From contig NZ_JABMKY010000008.1 of assembly GCF_013204845.1 (NCBI RefSeq), forward strand, positions 186,001 through 250,000: a stretch of DNA of 64,000 nucleotides. The letters run 5' to 3'. The stretch is from Paenibacillus qinlingensis. Lineage in GTDB: Bacteria; Bacillota; Bacilli; Paenibacillales; NBRC-103111. Shown here one piece after another: positions 46,367 to 54,426 of the stretch. A program made the translations under genes and the position numbers. The notes under the pieces are model-generated. The model worked only from the letters and a program-made list of their open reading frames with translations. It searched no databases and was not told the DNA's origin. The first letter of the stretch is position 1. Each line of letters opens with the position of its first letter.

Positions 46367-46403
46367 AACACTATAAAGACAAATGGCGATCTGAATCTGT
46401 GAC
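46367..46403 (-). promoter_or_regulatory. 37-bp shared upstream element, copy 2 (NmrA-like gene)
   Basis: Ungapped alignment with the copy at 47135-47171 gives 27 identities in 37. On the minus strand it again begins GTCACAGATT and includes TTGTCTTTATAGTGTT, in which TATAGT could be a -10 hexamer. It lies 67 bases before the start at 46299. Confidence 0.5.
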
Positions 46404-46447
46404 ATCATTTGATTTATATTTTCCCTCGCTCATATCCGATATCCATT

Positions 46448-47080
46448 TTATTTAAATTCCTCACCAGTAAAAGCAAGGAGCGAAAGAAAGAACAGCAAGG
46501 AAATAAGCACAAATACACCTATACATATATTTGAAGAAATTTTTTGTGAGCGCGGTGAGATCGTAATGCCCCAGCTTATCAGGAACGCCCAGAGGCCATT
46601 GCTGAAATGGAATACTGCCGACAATACGCCGATGATGTAAATGATAAAGAGCACGGGATTCGCGGCAATTTGATGCATCGTCGAACCAAGTTCCTCATGC
46701 GTAATATTCCCCAAGTAAATTTGAAAACGAGTATTAAAAAAATGCCAAAATACGAAGATAAATGTGATAACCCCAGTAATCCGTTGCAGAGTAAATGCCC
46801 AGTTGCGGACGTAGGTGTATTGTCCTGAGTTCAGATTGGACTGATAGGCCATGTATAACCCATAAATGCCATGAAACAAAATCGGTAGGTATATTCCAAA
46901 AATCTCAAGCAACGGCTTTAATGGCAGGCTATTAATGAAATGCACGTAGCTAGCGAAGCCTTCTGGTCCTCGTTCAAACGCTTGAAAGTTGATCGATGCA
47001 TGCACTAGTATAAAACCCCCGAGAGGAATTACCCCTAGTAGCGAATGCAGTTTGCGCCAGTAATAGGAATCTCCTTTCAT
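46448..47080 (-). CDS. Succinate dehydrogenase-type cytochrome b558 subunit, orphan
   Basis: A 210-residue membrane anchor of the Bacillus SdhC type, with five predicted helices. Histidines at 27, 70, 113 and 158 correspond to the four haem ligands of the di-haem B. subtilis protein, and LHSLLGVIPLGGFILVH and FNTRFQIYLGN are close family text. Normally sdhC stands before sdhA and sdhB; here no flavoprotein or iron-sulfur gene is adjacent. It may be a second anchor that substitutes in the complex under special conditions, or a haem protein with another partner. A 37-bp element lies 54 bases upstream. Confidence 0.88.
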   Translation of the reverse strand: MKGDSYYWRKLHSLLGVIPLGGFILVHASINFQAFERGPEGFASYVHFINSLPLKPLLEIFGIYLPILFHGIYGLYMAYQSNLNSGQYTYVRNWAFTLQRITGVITFIFVFWHFFNTRFQIYLGNITHEELGSTMHQIAANPVLFIIYIIGVLSAVFHFSNGLWAFLISWGITISPRSQKISSNICIGVFVLISLLFFLSLLAFTGEEFK

Positions 47081-47134
47081 TTTCCACCTCTCTAAGTTGA
47101 CTTATTTCCCTTTGACTTAACCTCTTTTTTTGGG

Positions 47135-47171
47135 GACACTACTAAGACAATTAGCAACTTCAATATGTGAC
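47135..47171 (-). promoter_or_regulatory. 37-bp shared upstream element, copy 3 (cytochrome gene)
   Basis: Best-conserved partner of the copy at 41551-41587 (31 of 37 identical). On the minus strand the core is TTGCTAATTGTCTTAGTAG. It ends 54 bases before the cytochrome start at 47080. Confidence 0.6.
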
Positions 47172-47213
47172 ATTCTCCTCCCTCCAATCTAAATTTTTTT
47201 ACAAAAGAAAAAA

Positions 47214-47239
47214 AGAGAAGTCATGTAACTGACCTCTCT
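47214..47239 (-). terminator. Terminator of the hxl region
   Basis: A 10-bp stem with one wobble pair (AGAGAAGTCA at 47214-47223, TGACCTCTCT at 47230-47239), followed on the minus strand by seven T residues; it abuts the HxlR stop codon. Confidence 0.75.
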
Positions 47240-47611
47240 TTACTTTCTAACTGAATCGCCTTTTTGAATGACGTTCTCTCTATAGCCTTTGCCCCAATCA
47301 TACATCATCTGCAGTAAAGGCATCAGACTTTGTCCATACCCTGTCAGGGAATATTCCACTTTAGGCGGATTCTCCGCGAATACTTCACGGCAAATAAGTA
47401 GATCCTCTTCCAGCTCGCGAAGTTGATTCGTTAACATTTTCTGTGTAATGCCAGGGATGAGCCGCTTTAATTCTCCGAAGCGCTTCGTTCCTTCTAGTCC
47501 CAGATGCCACATAATAATTAACTTCCACTTTCCTCCGATAACAGCCAGTGTTAGTTCTTTCTCGCAATTAATATCCTGCAAATTAATTCGTTCTTTGACT
47601 TCAAGTGCCAC
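47240..47611 (-). CDS. HxlR-family (DUF24) winged-helix regulator
   Basis: A 123-residue regulator with the conserved cysteine in [19 protein letters not shown], the wing/HTH text [20 protein letters not shown] and [15 protein letters not shown]. The N-terminal cysteine is the redox or aldehyde sensor in many members. The start at 47611 is GTG, ten bases after GAGGAGG. It lies downstream of hxlAB on the same strand; in B. subtilis hxlR is upstream and divergent and activates hxlAB in response to formaldehyde. The same job is likely but not proved, because HxlR-family proteins serve many pathways. Confidence 0.85.
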   Translation of the reverse strand: MALEVKERINLQDINCEKELTLAVIGGKWKLIIMWHLGLEGTKRFGELKRLIPGITQKMLTNQLRELEEDLLICREVFAENPPKVEYSLTGYGQSLMPLLQMMYDWGKGYRENVIQKGDSVRK

Positions 47612-47679
47612 TCTGTTGCGGCCTCCTCTCTACATACCCATTATACAGTAGTTAGGAAGAAGCCTTCTACCTCATAACA

Positions 47680-48240
47680 TCATTCTAGATTTGCATGATT
47701 AACATACATGCTGCTCGTATCCATCTCTAGCTTCTGCATGAGGCTTAAGACGACAACATCGTAAAACAAAAGCAGCGTTTGCTCATACAAACTCCCCATA
47801 GGCTGTAAGGAGACTGCTGCATCAAATTGATCTTTGCGAGCTCCTGTCAGCTTAACCGTATGATTCGCAATTCGACCAATGGTCGATTGCGCAGACAGCG
47901 TAATCAAGACGACCTCTACATGAAACGCAGCGGACTTTTGGGCAAAAGCGACAAGTAGGGGGGTCTCCCCAGAACCTGACCCAATAACGAGCAGATCGCC
48001 GGCCTTAATCGCGGGTGTAACAGTCTCTCCAACAACATAGACAGGAATACCCAACTGCATAAGGCGCATGGCAAAAGCACGCCCCATGAGTCCCGATCTT
48101 CCCGCTCCCGCTACAAAAACCCTGTTCGCTTTTATAATCCGCTCGGCAAGCTCAGCAACATCACCTTCATTAATTTGCTGAAATGCTTGATAAAGCTCGG
48201 CTGCTACTTGTGATGAACCTGCCGTTTTATAAGGAATCAT
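47680..48240 (-). CDS. hxlB: 6-phospho-3-hexuloisomerase
   Basis: A 186-residue SIS-domain isomerase that converts the hexulose phosphate made by HxlA to fructose 6-phosphate. The SIS core is ANRVFVAGAGRSGLMGRAFA, with GSGSGETPLLVAFAQKSA as the phosphosugar loop. Length and order fit the ribulose monophosphate pathway enzyme. It starts 4 bases after the hxlA stop, so the two are coupled. Formaldehyde fixation and detoxification is the expected role in a soil Bacillota. Confidence 0.92.
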   Translation of the reverse strand: MIPYKTAGSSQVAAELYQAFQQINEGDVAELAERIIKANRVFVAGAGRSGLMGRAFAMRLMQLGIPVYVVGETVTPAIKAGDLLVIGSGSGETPLLVAFAQKSAAFHVEVVLITLSAQSTIGRIANHTVKLTGARKDQFDAAVSLQPMGSLYEQTLLLFYDVVVLSLMQKLEMDTSSMYVNHANLE

Positions 48241-48244
48241 GGTC

Positions 48245-48880
48245 TCACCCTGCCGCTTGAACCAGCCGCTTCATCTCCGCAGCAGCTGCTTGTCGATTCT
48301 CTTGTCCCGTAATACCTCCCCCGACAATGACCAAATCAGGTCTTGCTTCCAATACCTCGGGCAGCGTGTTCAGCTTAATTCCTCCGGCGATAGCCGTTTT
48401 AGCATGTTTAACCACTCTCTTAATTGTCGCTAAGTCTTCTAAGGAGTTTTTCCCAGCCGCTTGGTGATCGTAACCGGAATGAACGCAAATATAATCTACA
48501 CCTAGTGCGTCAATTTCTTGTGCTCGTTTTGCGATATCAGGTACATTGATCATGTCGACCATAATCTTAGTTCCCTGCTTTCTAGCTTCAGCGACGGCAC
48601 CGCTGATGGTCGTATCATCGGAGACGCCCAACACCGTAATGATGTCCGCTCCTGCTTCTGATGCCTTCATAACTTCATAACCGCCCGCATCCATAATTTT
48701 TAAATCTGCCAGTACTTTTACATGCGGATACGCGGCTTTCAATTCTTTGACAGCACGTAAACCTTCATTAATGATAACCGGTGTGCCAATTTCCACGACA
48801 TCCACATAGGCTGCCACTTCATTTACAATCTCTTTCGCTCCTTGAATATCCACTAAATCTAAAGCCAGTTGTAGTTCCAT
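48245..48880 (-). CDS. hxlA: 3-hexulose-6-phosphate synthase
   Basis: A 211-residue orotidine-decarboxylase-superfamily TIM barrel that condenses formaldehyde with ribulose 5-phosphate. It begins MELQLALDLVDIQGAKEIV and includes VLADLKIMDAGGYEVMKASE, the metal/substrate motif, and AIAGGIKLNTLPEVLEARPD. The ribosome site is GAAGGAGAG. It heads the hxlAB pair, and a perfect palindrome about 100 bases upstream is a candidate operator. Confidence 0.93.
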   Translation of the reverse strand: MELQLALDLVDIQGAKEIVNEVAAYVDVVEIGTPVIINEGLRAVKELKAAYPHVKVLADLKIMDAGGYEVMKASEAGADIITVLGVSDDTTISGAVAEARKQGTKIMVDMINVPDIAKRAQEIDALGVDYICVHSGYDHQAAGKNSLEDLATIKRVVKHAKTAIAGGIKLNTLPEVLEARPDLVIVGGGITGQENRQAAAAEMKRLVQAAG

Positions 48881-48976
48881 CGTGAATCTCTCCTTCTATT
48901 TGCAATTCTGTTGAATGCCATAGACCCATTGTAGGGCCATGCCGCTCATCAGAAAAGTAGGCACTTCTATGTGCGT

Positions 48977-48994
48977 AGTTACTTGAAAGTAACT
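48977..48994. promoter_or_regulatory. Palindromic operator candidate upstream of hxlA
   Basis: AGTTACTT and AAGTAACT form a perfect 8-bp inverted repeat around a 2-base centre. Tight palindromes of TACT/AGTA type are recognised by HxlR-family proteins, and an HxlR gene lies in the same cluster. A second imperfect inverted repeat (GCAC/GTGC) adjoins it at 48961-48974. Confidence 0.5.
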
Positions 48995-49140
48995 GGTTTC
49001 TGAAGAAATTCACGCTTCTGGTGTATGTTTTTTTTCATGTACTCTTAAAAGCCCAGTTAATATATGTGTCGAATATGGTAAAATAATCTGGAACTCATTC
49101 TAGACCTGTTCAGTAATCACAGGAGCATAAGGGGATAATT

Positions 49141-50715
49141 TTGATTAATTTTCTACTACCACTATGTCTTTTCTTACTCCCCGTCGCTTATTTAAGCGTT
49201 ATTTCTTTTCTTATATACAGTAGAAATCCTAAAAAAATTGAGAATAAATTCGCTGCTTTTATTCTAATTACCATTGCAGGCATATTCTTTACGGAGTATG
49301 CAAAAACACAACTGTCCCTTGCATACACCATCCCGATTGCCAAATATATCGAGTATCCGTTGACATTCTTAAGCGCTGGTGTAAGTTTCTTATTCTACTT
49401 AAGAATTACGCATTACCACAAAAAAATGTCCACGGCTATGCAATACAGTATTGCTGGTCTTACGTTTACCTTGTATATGCTTACCCTCTTACTAGGTCGA
49501 GGCTACCGGTTATTTCATGGTGTTGACATGCACGGAATGTGGAAGGATGAAATAGCTGCGCCCTCGTTCTATTTTTTTGTCCTACTGCTCTTCTTACTCT
49601 CTTTTTCAGTTCTAGGTATCGCCATTCAAGCACTGCGGCAATCCCAGAATAACTTACAACGAAAAAAATACAGTCTTCTGCTTCAATGCAGCGTTGTCTA
49701 CTTAAGTACCTATCTCTTTTTAACAATTCTAGTACCAGTTACTCAACCCTACCTATATATTTCAACATCCGTGTATATATTTCCAACGTTATCTTTTTCA
49801 ATCTACATACATATTCTCATGCGTAAATACGATTTTCTCCCCTCATTACGAAGGAAATATGAAATTCTTTTTGAGATGTCACCAGTTATGATTGTGCTAT
49901 TGGATGAAAATGCCGTCATTACAGAAGCGAATCCTGCTGCCTATGACTTGCTCAATTGGCCTGCCCATTCTACGTTGATTGGAGAGCCTTACATACAATT
50001 CATTCCTACCGCCAATCAGGATAAATTCCTTTCCAACTACAGAAATAATTTCGGGTATGAACGTATTAAAGATTTTGAATATACCATTATCAGTAAAGCC
50101 CTAACATCTAAAACAGTCATTGTGGATACCGACATCCTTCACATTGAAGGCAACAAACAAATTCTTGCCATTGTTCGTGACGTTTCTCAGAGGAAAAAAG
50201 AAGAACAGTATATGTCTCATTTGGCCCGTCATGATATGTTGACAGGACTCCCGAATCGTTTGTCCTTCGAAACCAAACTAGGCCAATTAACAGATGGTGA
50301 CACCTTATTCGAAGGTACTTTTGGCCTTATGCTGATCGATTTAGACAAGTTTAAGCCTGTTAACGACGAGTTCGGGCATCATGTTGGGGATCAGCTTCTA
50401 CATCAAGTTGGGCAAAGATTAACTTGTATAATGGAGCACCAAGATATGGTGGCACGGCTAGGCGGGGATGAGTTTGTTGCCATTATTAGAGGGAATAAGG
50501 AGCGCATTACGAGCGTTTCGAAGGCTATTCTTCAGCAAATCACAACGGAATTTCTTCTTGATGGGATTACAGCTCAGATCGGTGCCAGCATCGGAATTAG
50601 TATGTATCCAGCGCAAGGTGACCAAGCTACAGCATTAGTTCGTCAGGCAGACTCTGCCATGTATGTGGCGAAGAAAGCTGGCGGGAATCGGTTTATTTTT
50701 TTCACAGAATCATAA
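49141..50715 (+). CDS. Diguanylate cyclase with 7TM sensor and PAS domain
   Basis: A 524-residue membrane enzyme that makes cyclic di-GMP. Seven predicted helices cover about 1-230, a PAS domain about 235-355 (MIVLLDENAVITEANPAAYD), and a GGDEF domain about 360-522 with DLDKFKPVNDEFGHHVGD and the intact active site RLGGDEFVAI. The product-inhibition site normally reading RxxD before GGDEF is EHQD here, so feedback inhibition is probably weak. The start is TTG with AAGGGG upstream. It is a single-gene unit. Confidence 0.9.
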   Translation: MINFLLPLCLFLLPVAYLSVISFLIYSRNPKKIENKFAAFILITIAGIFFTEYAKTQLSLAYTIPIAKYIEYPLTFLSAGVSFLFYLRITHYHKKMSTAMQYSIAGLTFTLYMLTLLLGRGYRLFHGVDMHGMWKDEIAAPSFYFFVLLLFLLSFSVLGIAIQALRQSQNNLQRKKYSLLLQCSVVYLSTYLFLTILVPVTQPYLYISTSVYIFPTLSFSIYIHILMRKYDFLPSLRRKYEILFEMSPVMIVLLDENAVITEANPAAYDLLNWPAHSTLIGEPYIQFIPTANQDKFLSNYRNNFGYERIKDFEYTIISKALTSKTVIVDTDILHIEGNKQILAIVRDVSQRKKEEQYMSHLARHDMLTGLPNRLSFETKLGQLTDGDTLFEGTFGLMLIDLDKFKPVNDEFGHHVGDQLLHQVGQRLTCIMEHQDMVARLGGDEFVAIIRGNKERITSVSKAILQQITTEFLLDGITAQIGASIGISMYPAQGDQATALVRQADSAMYVAKKAGGNRFIFFTES

Positions 50716-50721
50716 TTAGGA

Positions 50722-50759
50722 AAAAGACCAAGCCCCCTCCTCGGAGTGCCTGGTCTTTT
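50722..50759. terminator. Bidirectional terminator
   Basis: AAAAGACCA (50722-50730) pairs with TGGTCTTTT (50751-50759), with A and T runs on either side, between the convergent cyclase and SMR genes; it touches the SMR stop codon. Confidence 0.78.
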
Positions 50760-51072
50760 ACGCTATTAATTTCAATCCTACTGCAGCACTTAATACCATC
50801 GCGATGAACACAATCCGCTTCCAATTCTTAGATTCCCCATAGAACAACATGCCTACGATTGCTCCTCCAACCGTCCCAATGCCTGTCCAGACCGCGTAAG
50901 AGGTGCCCATAGGCAAACTTTTCATGGCTTGACTTAGAAATGCAAAACTCATAATGATACCTACAATGAAAATAGCAAAGGCACGAATATTCTTCGCTTT
51001 ATTGATTTGATTCATACCGACGACACCTACAACTTCGAACATCCCAGCAAATACGAGAAAAAACCAACCCAT
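50758..51072 (-). CDS. Small multidrug resistance (SMR) protein
   Basis: A 104-residue four-helix protein of the EmrE/Gdx family. WFFLVFAGMFEVVGVVGMNQ has the membrane glutamate needed for proton-coupled transport, and LPMGTSYAVWTGIGTVGGAI is the family signature. The first base of its ATG is the last of the preceding stop, so it is coupled to the second SMR gene. Such pairs (YkkCD, EbrAB type) work as heterodimers exporting cationic compounds or guanidinium derivatives. Confidence 0.88.
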   Translation of the reverse strand: MGWFFLVFAGMFEVVGVVGMNQINKAKNIRAFAIFIVGIIMSFAFLSQAMKSLPMGTSYAVWTGIGTVGGAIVGMLFYGESKNWKRIVFIAMVLSAAVGLKLIA

Positions 51073-51407
51073 TAGGCTGCAGCTCCTTTCTCACCGTTTG
51101 TCACAAATTTCAATCCAAAGACACCGGATAATAGAAGTAGAATTAGGAATACTTTAAGAAGCTGGAATGGCTCTCCGAAAAATAGCATTTCCACAATGAC
51201 TGTCCCAGCTGTCCCCATCCCTGTAAAGACGGCATATACGGTTCCCACTGGTAGTTTGGTAGACGCACTAATTACGAGATGAAATGAAATATATATGGCA
51301 ACGGCCGTAGCGATCCACGTCCATGTCGAATCCGAATGTTTTAATCCTGTCACCCATACCACTTCAAAAATGACACCAACGAAAATATAAATCCAATAAC
51401 GATTCAT
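51072..51407 (-). CDS. Small multidrug resistance (SMR) protein, partner subunit
   Basis: A 111-residue SMR protein with membrane glutamate in FVGVIFEVVWVTGLKH and signature LPVGTVYAVFTGMGTAGTVI. It lies 23 bases after the TetR gene and is fused by a TAATG overlap to the next SMR gene. No ykkC/guanidine riboswitch-like leader is present; control more likely comes from the TetR protein. The two differ enough to suggest an antiparallel heterodimer. Confidence 0.88.
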   Translation of the reverse strand: MNRYWIYIFVGVIFEVVWVTGLKHSDSTWTWIATAVAIYISFHLVISASTKLPVGTVYAVFTGMGTAGTVIVEMLFFGEPFQLLKVFLILLLLSGVFGLKFVTNGEKGAAA

Positions 51408-51430
51408 GTGTACAAACCTCCTGTTGCTAT

Positions 51431-52009
51431 TTACTTTTTAATACCACGCCAAAAGACGAACCAAGAAGATTCAATCCTTTTCATCGACCGAGCAGAACCT
51501 CCAAATAGCAATTCTACAAACATACCATCTAATAACGCTGAGAAGGCAACCGTCGCCGTATTGCTGCTAACTTCTGGGCTAATCGTTCCATTGTGTAAAG
51601 CTTGATCAAATAGCGGTATTATCATGGTTTCAATCTTATCTAGATACCCGTAACCTTGCTTAACGATCTCATCATAGAGATGGGAAGGCGGGAAAAAGGC
51701 CACGCGCAAGAAAAACTTCGTGTTATCATCCTGTTCATAACGATCTTGATATTGGATAAGAAAGCCATACAGAAGCTGATCAATGGAAAGATGTTTATTG
51801 GTGTCGAGATACGTATGAACGAAATGCAATTCTTTCGCCAGCACCTCATCAAACAGAGCGAGAAATAGTTCATCTTTCCCTTTGAAATGCGTGTAAATGG
51901 ATTGCTTTTTGATCCCTACATCCGTAGCAATATCAGCGAGCGATGCACCTTCATAGCCATTTTTAGCAAAATGAGTACGCGCTACTTCTTTGATCCGTGT
52001 CGCCGTCAT
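51431..52009 (-). CDS. TetR-family regulator of the SMR pair
   Basis: A 192-residue repressor with N-terminal HTH ASLADIATDVGIKKQSIYTH (about residues 23-42) and an all-helical ligand domain. It is the first gene of the unit followed by two SMR genes, so it is likely to repress its own operon and release it when the exported compound binds. The ribosome site is GGAAGG. Confidence 0.88.
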   Translation of the reverse strand: MTATRIKEVARTHFAKNGYEGASLADIATDVGIKKQSIYTHFKGKDELFLALFDEVLAKELHFVHTYLDTNKHLSIDQLLYGFLIQYQDRYEQDDNTKFFLRVAFFPPSHLYDEIVKQGYGYLDKIETMIIPLFDQALHNGTISPEVSSNTATVAFSALLDGMFVELLFGGSARSMKRIESSWFVFWRGIKK

Positions 52010-52185
52010 ATCATCATTCCTTCCGAACGTTCGTCAGGATAATGATAACACGTTACCTTCCTCAGGGCAACCCGCAATCGTCGTAAATAAATAGGTAAAA
52101 GAAGAGATCATCATCGGCTTGTTCGCATGCTTTTCCAATTATTGAATACATATGTAAGTATTCGATAATCAGGAGGACACAAGTC

Positions 52186-53736
52186 ATGTCACAACATGGG
52201 CAATCGTTCATGAAAGGTACGTTCGTCTTGTCTGTCGCTGCTTTCATCAACCGTATTCTCGGTTTTATCAGCGGCATGTATATCGCTCGCGTCTTGGGTG
52301 CAGAGGGAATCGGCATCTTGATGATGGCTCATCCGCTCGTCCCACTCGTCATTACGATTACGGAGCTTGGATTGCCAGTGGCCATCTCCAAATTGGTTGC
52401 AGAGGCAAACGCTCGCGGCGAACGGATGAAAGTGCGGCGCATCCTGCATGTCTCACTCGCTGTTACGGGGTTCTTAAGCGTAGCGCTCACGACCATATCG
52501 CTATTCGGTTCGGAATGGATCGCCTCCATTCTACTTAGTGACCAACGCGCGTATTACGCGATGCTGGCCATTACGCCGATTGCGCCGATTGTCGCTGTTT
52601 CCGCCGTTTTAAAAGGATATTTCCGGGGCATGCAGCAGATGAAAACTATTGCTGCTTCCGATGTGCTGGAGCATACCGTGCAAATCGCCTGCGTCCTAGC
52701 GCTGGTTCACCTCTTGCTCCCTTATGGCGTCGCTTATGCGGCTGCAGGAGCAATGGCCGCCTCTGTCGTCAGTGAAGCGATCTCCCTCCTATTTCTGGTG
52801 GCAAGCTACAAGCTTTACGGCGAATCGAAGATGCCTGGCGAGACGTGGGCAAGCCACTTGAAACAAGGGAGAAGCACGCTCGGCGAGCTGCTGCAGATCG
52901 GACTGCCGACGACTGGGCACGGTGTCATTCATTCGTTGTACAGCACCTTCCAACCGCTGCTTATTACGACCAGCCTGGCGCTTGCCGGTATCGGCACGGC
53001 ATTAGCCACGAAGCAATTCGGGATGCTGGCTGGCTATGCGTTTCCGCTGCTGTTCATGCCAAGCTTTATCACGCAGTCCTTGTCCACCGCTCTCATTCCT
53101 GCAATTGGTGAGGCCGCAGCAAACAAGAACAGTCTGCTCATACATGAGCGGATGAATCAAGCGATGATCTTGGGACTCCTAATCGGCGCACCGGCAACCG
53201 TTATCTTGTACGTGTGGGCGACTCCACTAACAACACTTGTCTATCATGCGCCGGAAGCAGGCGTGCTTCTACAAATACTGGCACCGATGTTTTTCCTGCA
53301 TTATTTCGACGCGCCACTTCATGCGATTCTACTTGGGCTCGGCCGCGCGAAAGCTACGCTATGGAATTATGTAATAGCTACCTTATTCAAAAGCGTCTCC
53401 ATCTTCGTGTTCGGCAGTCAGTATGGCATTATTGGCGTTGCGTATGGCATCGGCATCGGCATTGTGATACAAACACTGCTGAACTTTTTTTCCATCTCCA
53501 GCTCGATCGGATTTTATTGGAGTATCCGTCCGTATGTCAAAGTTGCGATCTCCATGATAATAATGATGCTTTGCGGAAATTGGAGCTATCACTATTTTGT
53601 CAACAATGGCATGCCACAGTTATGGTGCGTCATCACTTCCATCGTCTGCTCCTTGTTGCTCTATTTTGCCACGCTCGTATTTACGGGTACGCTGAATCGG
53701 AAAAGTACACGGCACCGCTTTTCAATCCCTTGGTAA
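52186..53736 (+). CDS. SpoVB-like polysaccharide/lipid flippase (MOP superfamily)
   Basis: A 516-residue membrane protein with about fourteen helices, of the oligosaccharide-flippase branch that includes SpoVB and MurJ. It begins FMKGTFVLSVAAFINRILGF and contains AVSAVLKGYFRGMQQMK and LPTTGHGVIHSLYSTFQPLL, as in SpoVB. In sporulation SpoVB is needed for cortex peptidoglycan, presumably by moving lipid-linked precursors. It is a lone gene, and its end overlaps the end of the convergent DUF2798 gene by 15 bases. It could also serve another cell-wall polymer. Confidence 0.85.
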   Translation: MSQHGQSFMKGTFVLSVAAFINRILGFISGMYIARVLGAEGIGILMMAHPLVPLVITITELGLPVAISKLVAEANARGERMKVRRILHVSLAVTGFLSVALTTISLFGSEWIASILLSDQRAYYAMLAITPIAPIVAVSAVLKGYFRGMQQMKTIAASDVLEHTVQIACVLALVHLLLPYGVAYAAAGAMAASVVSEAISLLFLVASYKLYGESKMPGETWASHLKQGRSTLGELLQIGLPTTGHGVIHSLYSTFQPLLITTSLALAGIGTALATKQFGMLAGYAFPLLFMPSFITQSLSTALIPAIGEAAANKNSLLIHERMNQAMILGLLIGAPATVILYVWATPLTTLVYHAPEAGVLLQILAPMFFLHYFDAPLHAILLGLGRAKATLWNYVIATLFKSVSIFVFGSQYGIIGVAYGIGIGIVIQTLLNFFSISSSIGFYWSIRPYVKVAISMIIMMLCGNWSYHYFVNNGMPQLWCVITSIVCSLLLYFATLVFTGTLNRKSTRHRFSIPW

Positions 53737-54204
53737 AGAAGCAGGTTTAACTACCTTTACAAATACATACCGAACAAGTGGCCCCACAATAATAAGTTGA
53801 AGAGGAAAAGCGAAAATAAAATTTTGAAACACTAAAGTAAAGTAACTTCCAAGCAAGGATTCCCCCTGCAAGCTATTAGAGAAATAAGCATTTCCCAATC
53901 CGTACAAGGACATACAGAGAACCATGCCACTTACCATAAAAAATGCAAGGAAGAGTATCACAAACAGCTTTTTCGATTTGTTATAGGGTAACGAGAAAGC
54001 CATCTTTTTGGCTATAGGACCAACAATAAATAATTCCAATACGATTGCAATCAGATAAATTTGGAAAAGTTGAGCGACAATTCCCCTCCATGTTATGCTA
54101 CCGATCAAGCCGTGTGTAAATAGATTATACACTGTCATGAATACAACCATGCCAAAGCACATCATCAATCCAAAATAAAATTCTTCTTTCTTCGTTGTTG
54201 GCAA
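53722..54204 (-). CDS. DUF2798-type small membrane protein
   Basis: A 160-residue protein with four predicted helices in two related halves; each half contains FIVGPIAKK or IIVGPLVR-like text, the pattern I associate with DUF2798. Function unknown. Its 3' end overlaps that of the flippase gene by 15 bases tail to tail. A single-gene unit. Confidence 0.75.
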   Translation of the reverse strand: MPTTKKEEFYFGLMMCFGMVVFMTVYNLFTHGLIGSITWRGIVAQLFQIYLIAIVLELFIVGPIAKKMAFSLPYNKSKKLFVILFLAFFMVSGMVLCMSLYGLGNAYFSNSLQGESLLGSYFTLVFQNFIFAFPLQLIIVGPLVRYVFVKVVKPASLPRD

Positions 54205-54316
54205 GTGCTATCATCCTTTCTTTTTCCTTGTTAGTATAGCGGCAGTAGGACCCTCTTCATAAGTGAACAGTCTGTGAACCTTTTGAGGTACACTGCCTCG
54301 CCTTAGTAACATCGAA

Positions 54317-54357
54317 AAACCCGCAACCCCCTTCAAAGTTAAGGGATTTGCGGGTTT
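54317..54357 (-). terminator. Terminator after the HAD hydrolase gene
   Basis: A 10-bp perfect stem (AAACCCGCAA at 54317-54326, complement at 54348-54357) 70 bases past the stop at 54427, with T residues following on the minus strand. Confidence 0.72.
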
Positions 54358-54426
54358 CTTTGTACACTGACGTTAGCAGACAACCAGTAGTGGAGCTCTT
54401 TGCAGACAGTACGCATGGTGGCATCC

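Noticed and set aside
51408-51430. Guanidine riboswitch before the SMR pair
   Set aside because: Only 23 bases separate the TetR and SMR genes; no room for the ykkC motif.
53214-53750. A 178-residue plus-strand frame inside the flippase gene
   Set aside because: It is an out-of-frame shadow of the flippase, rich in Cys, His and Arg, with no start signal.
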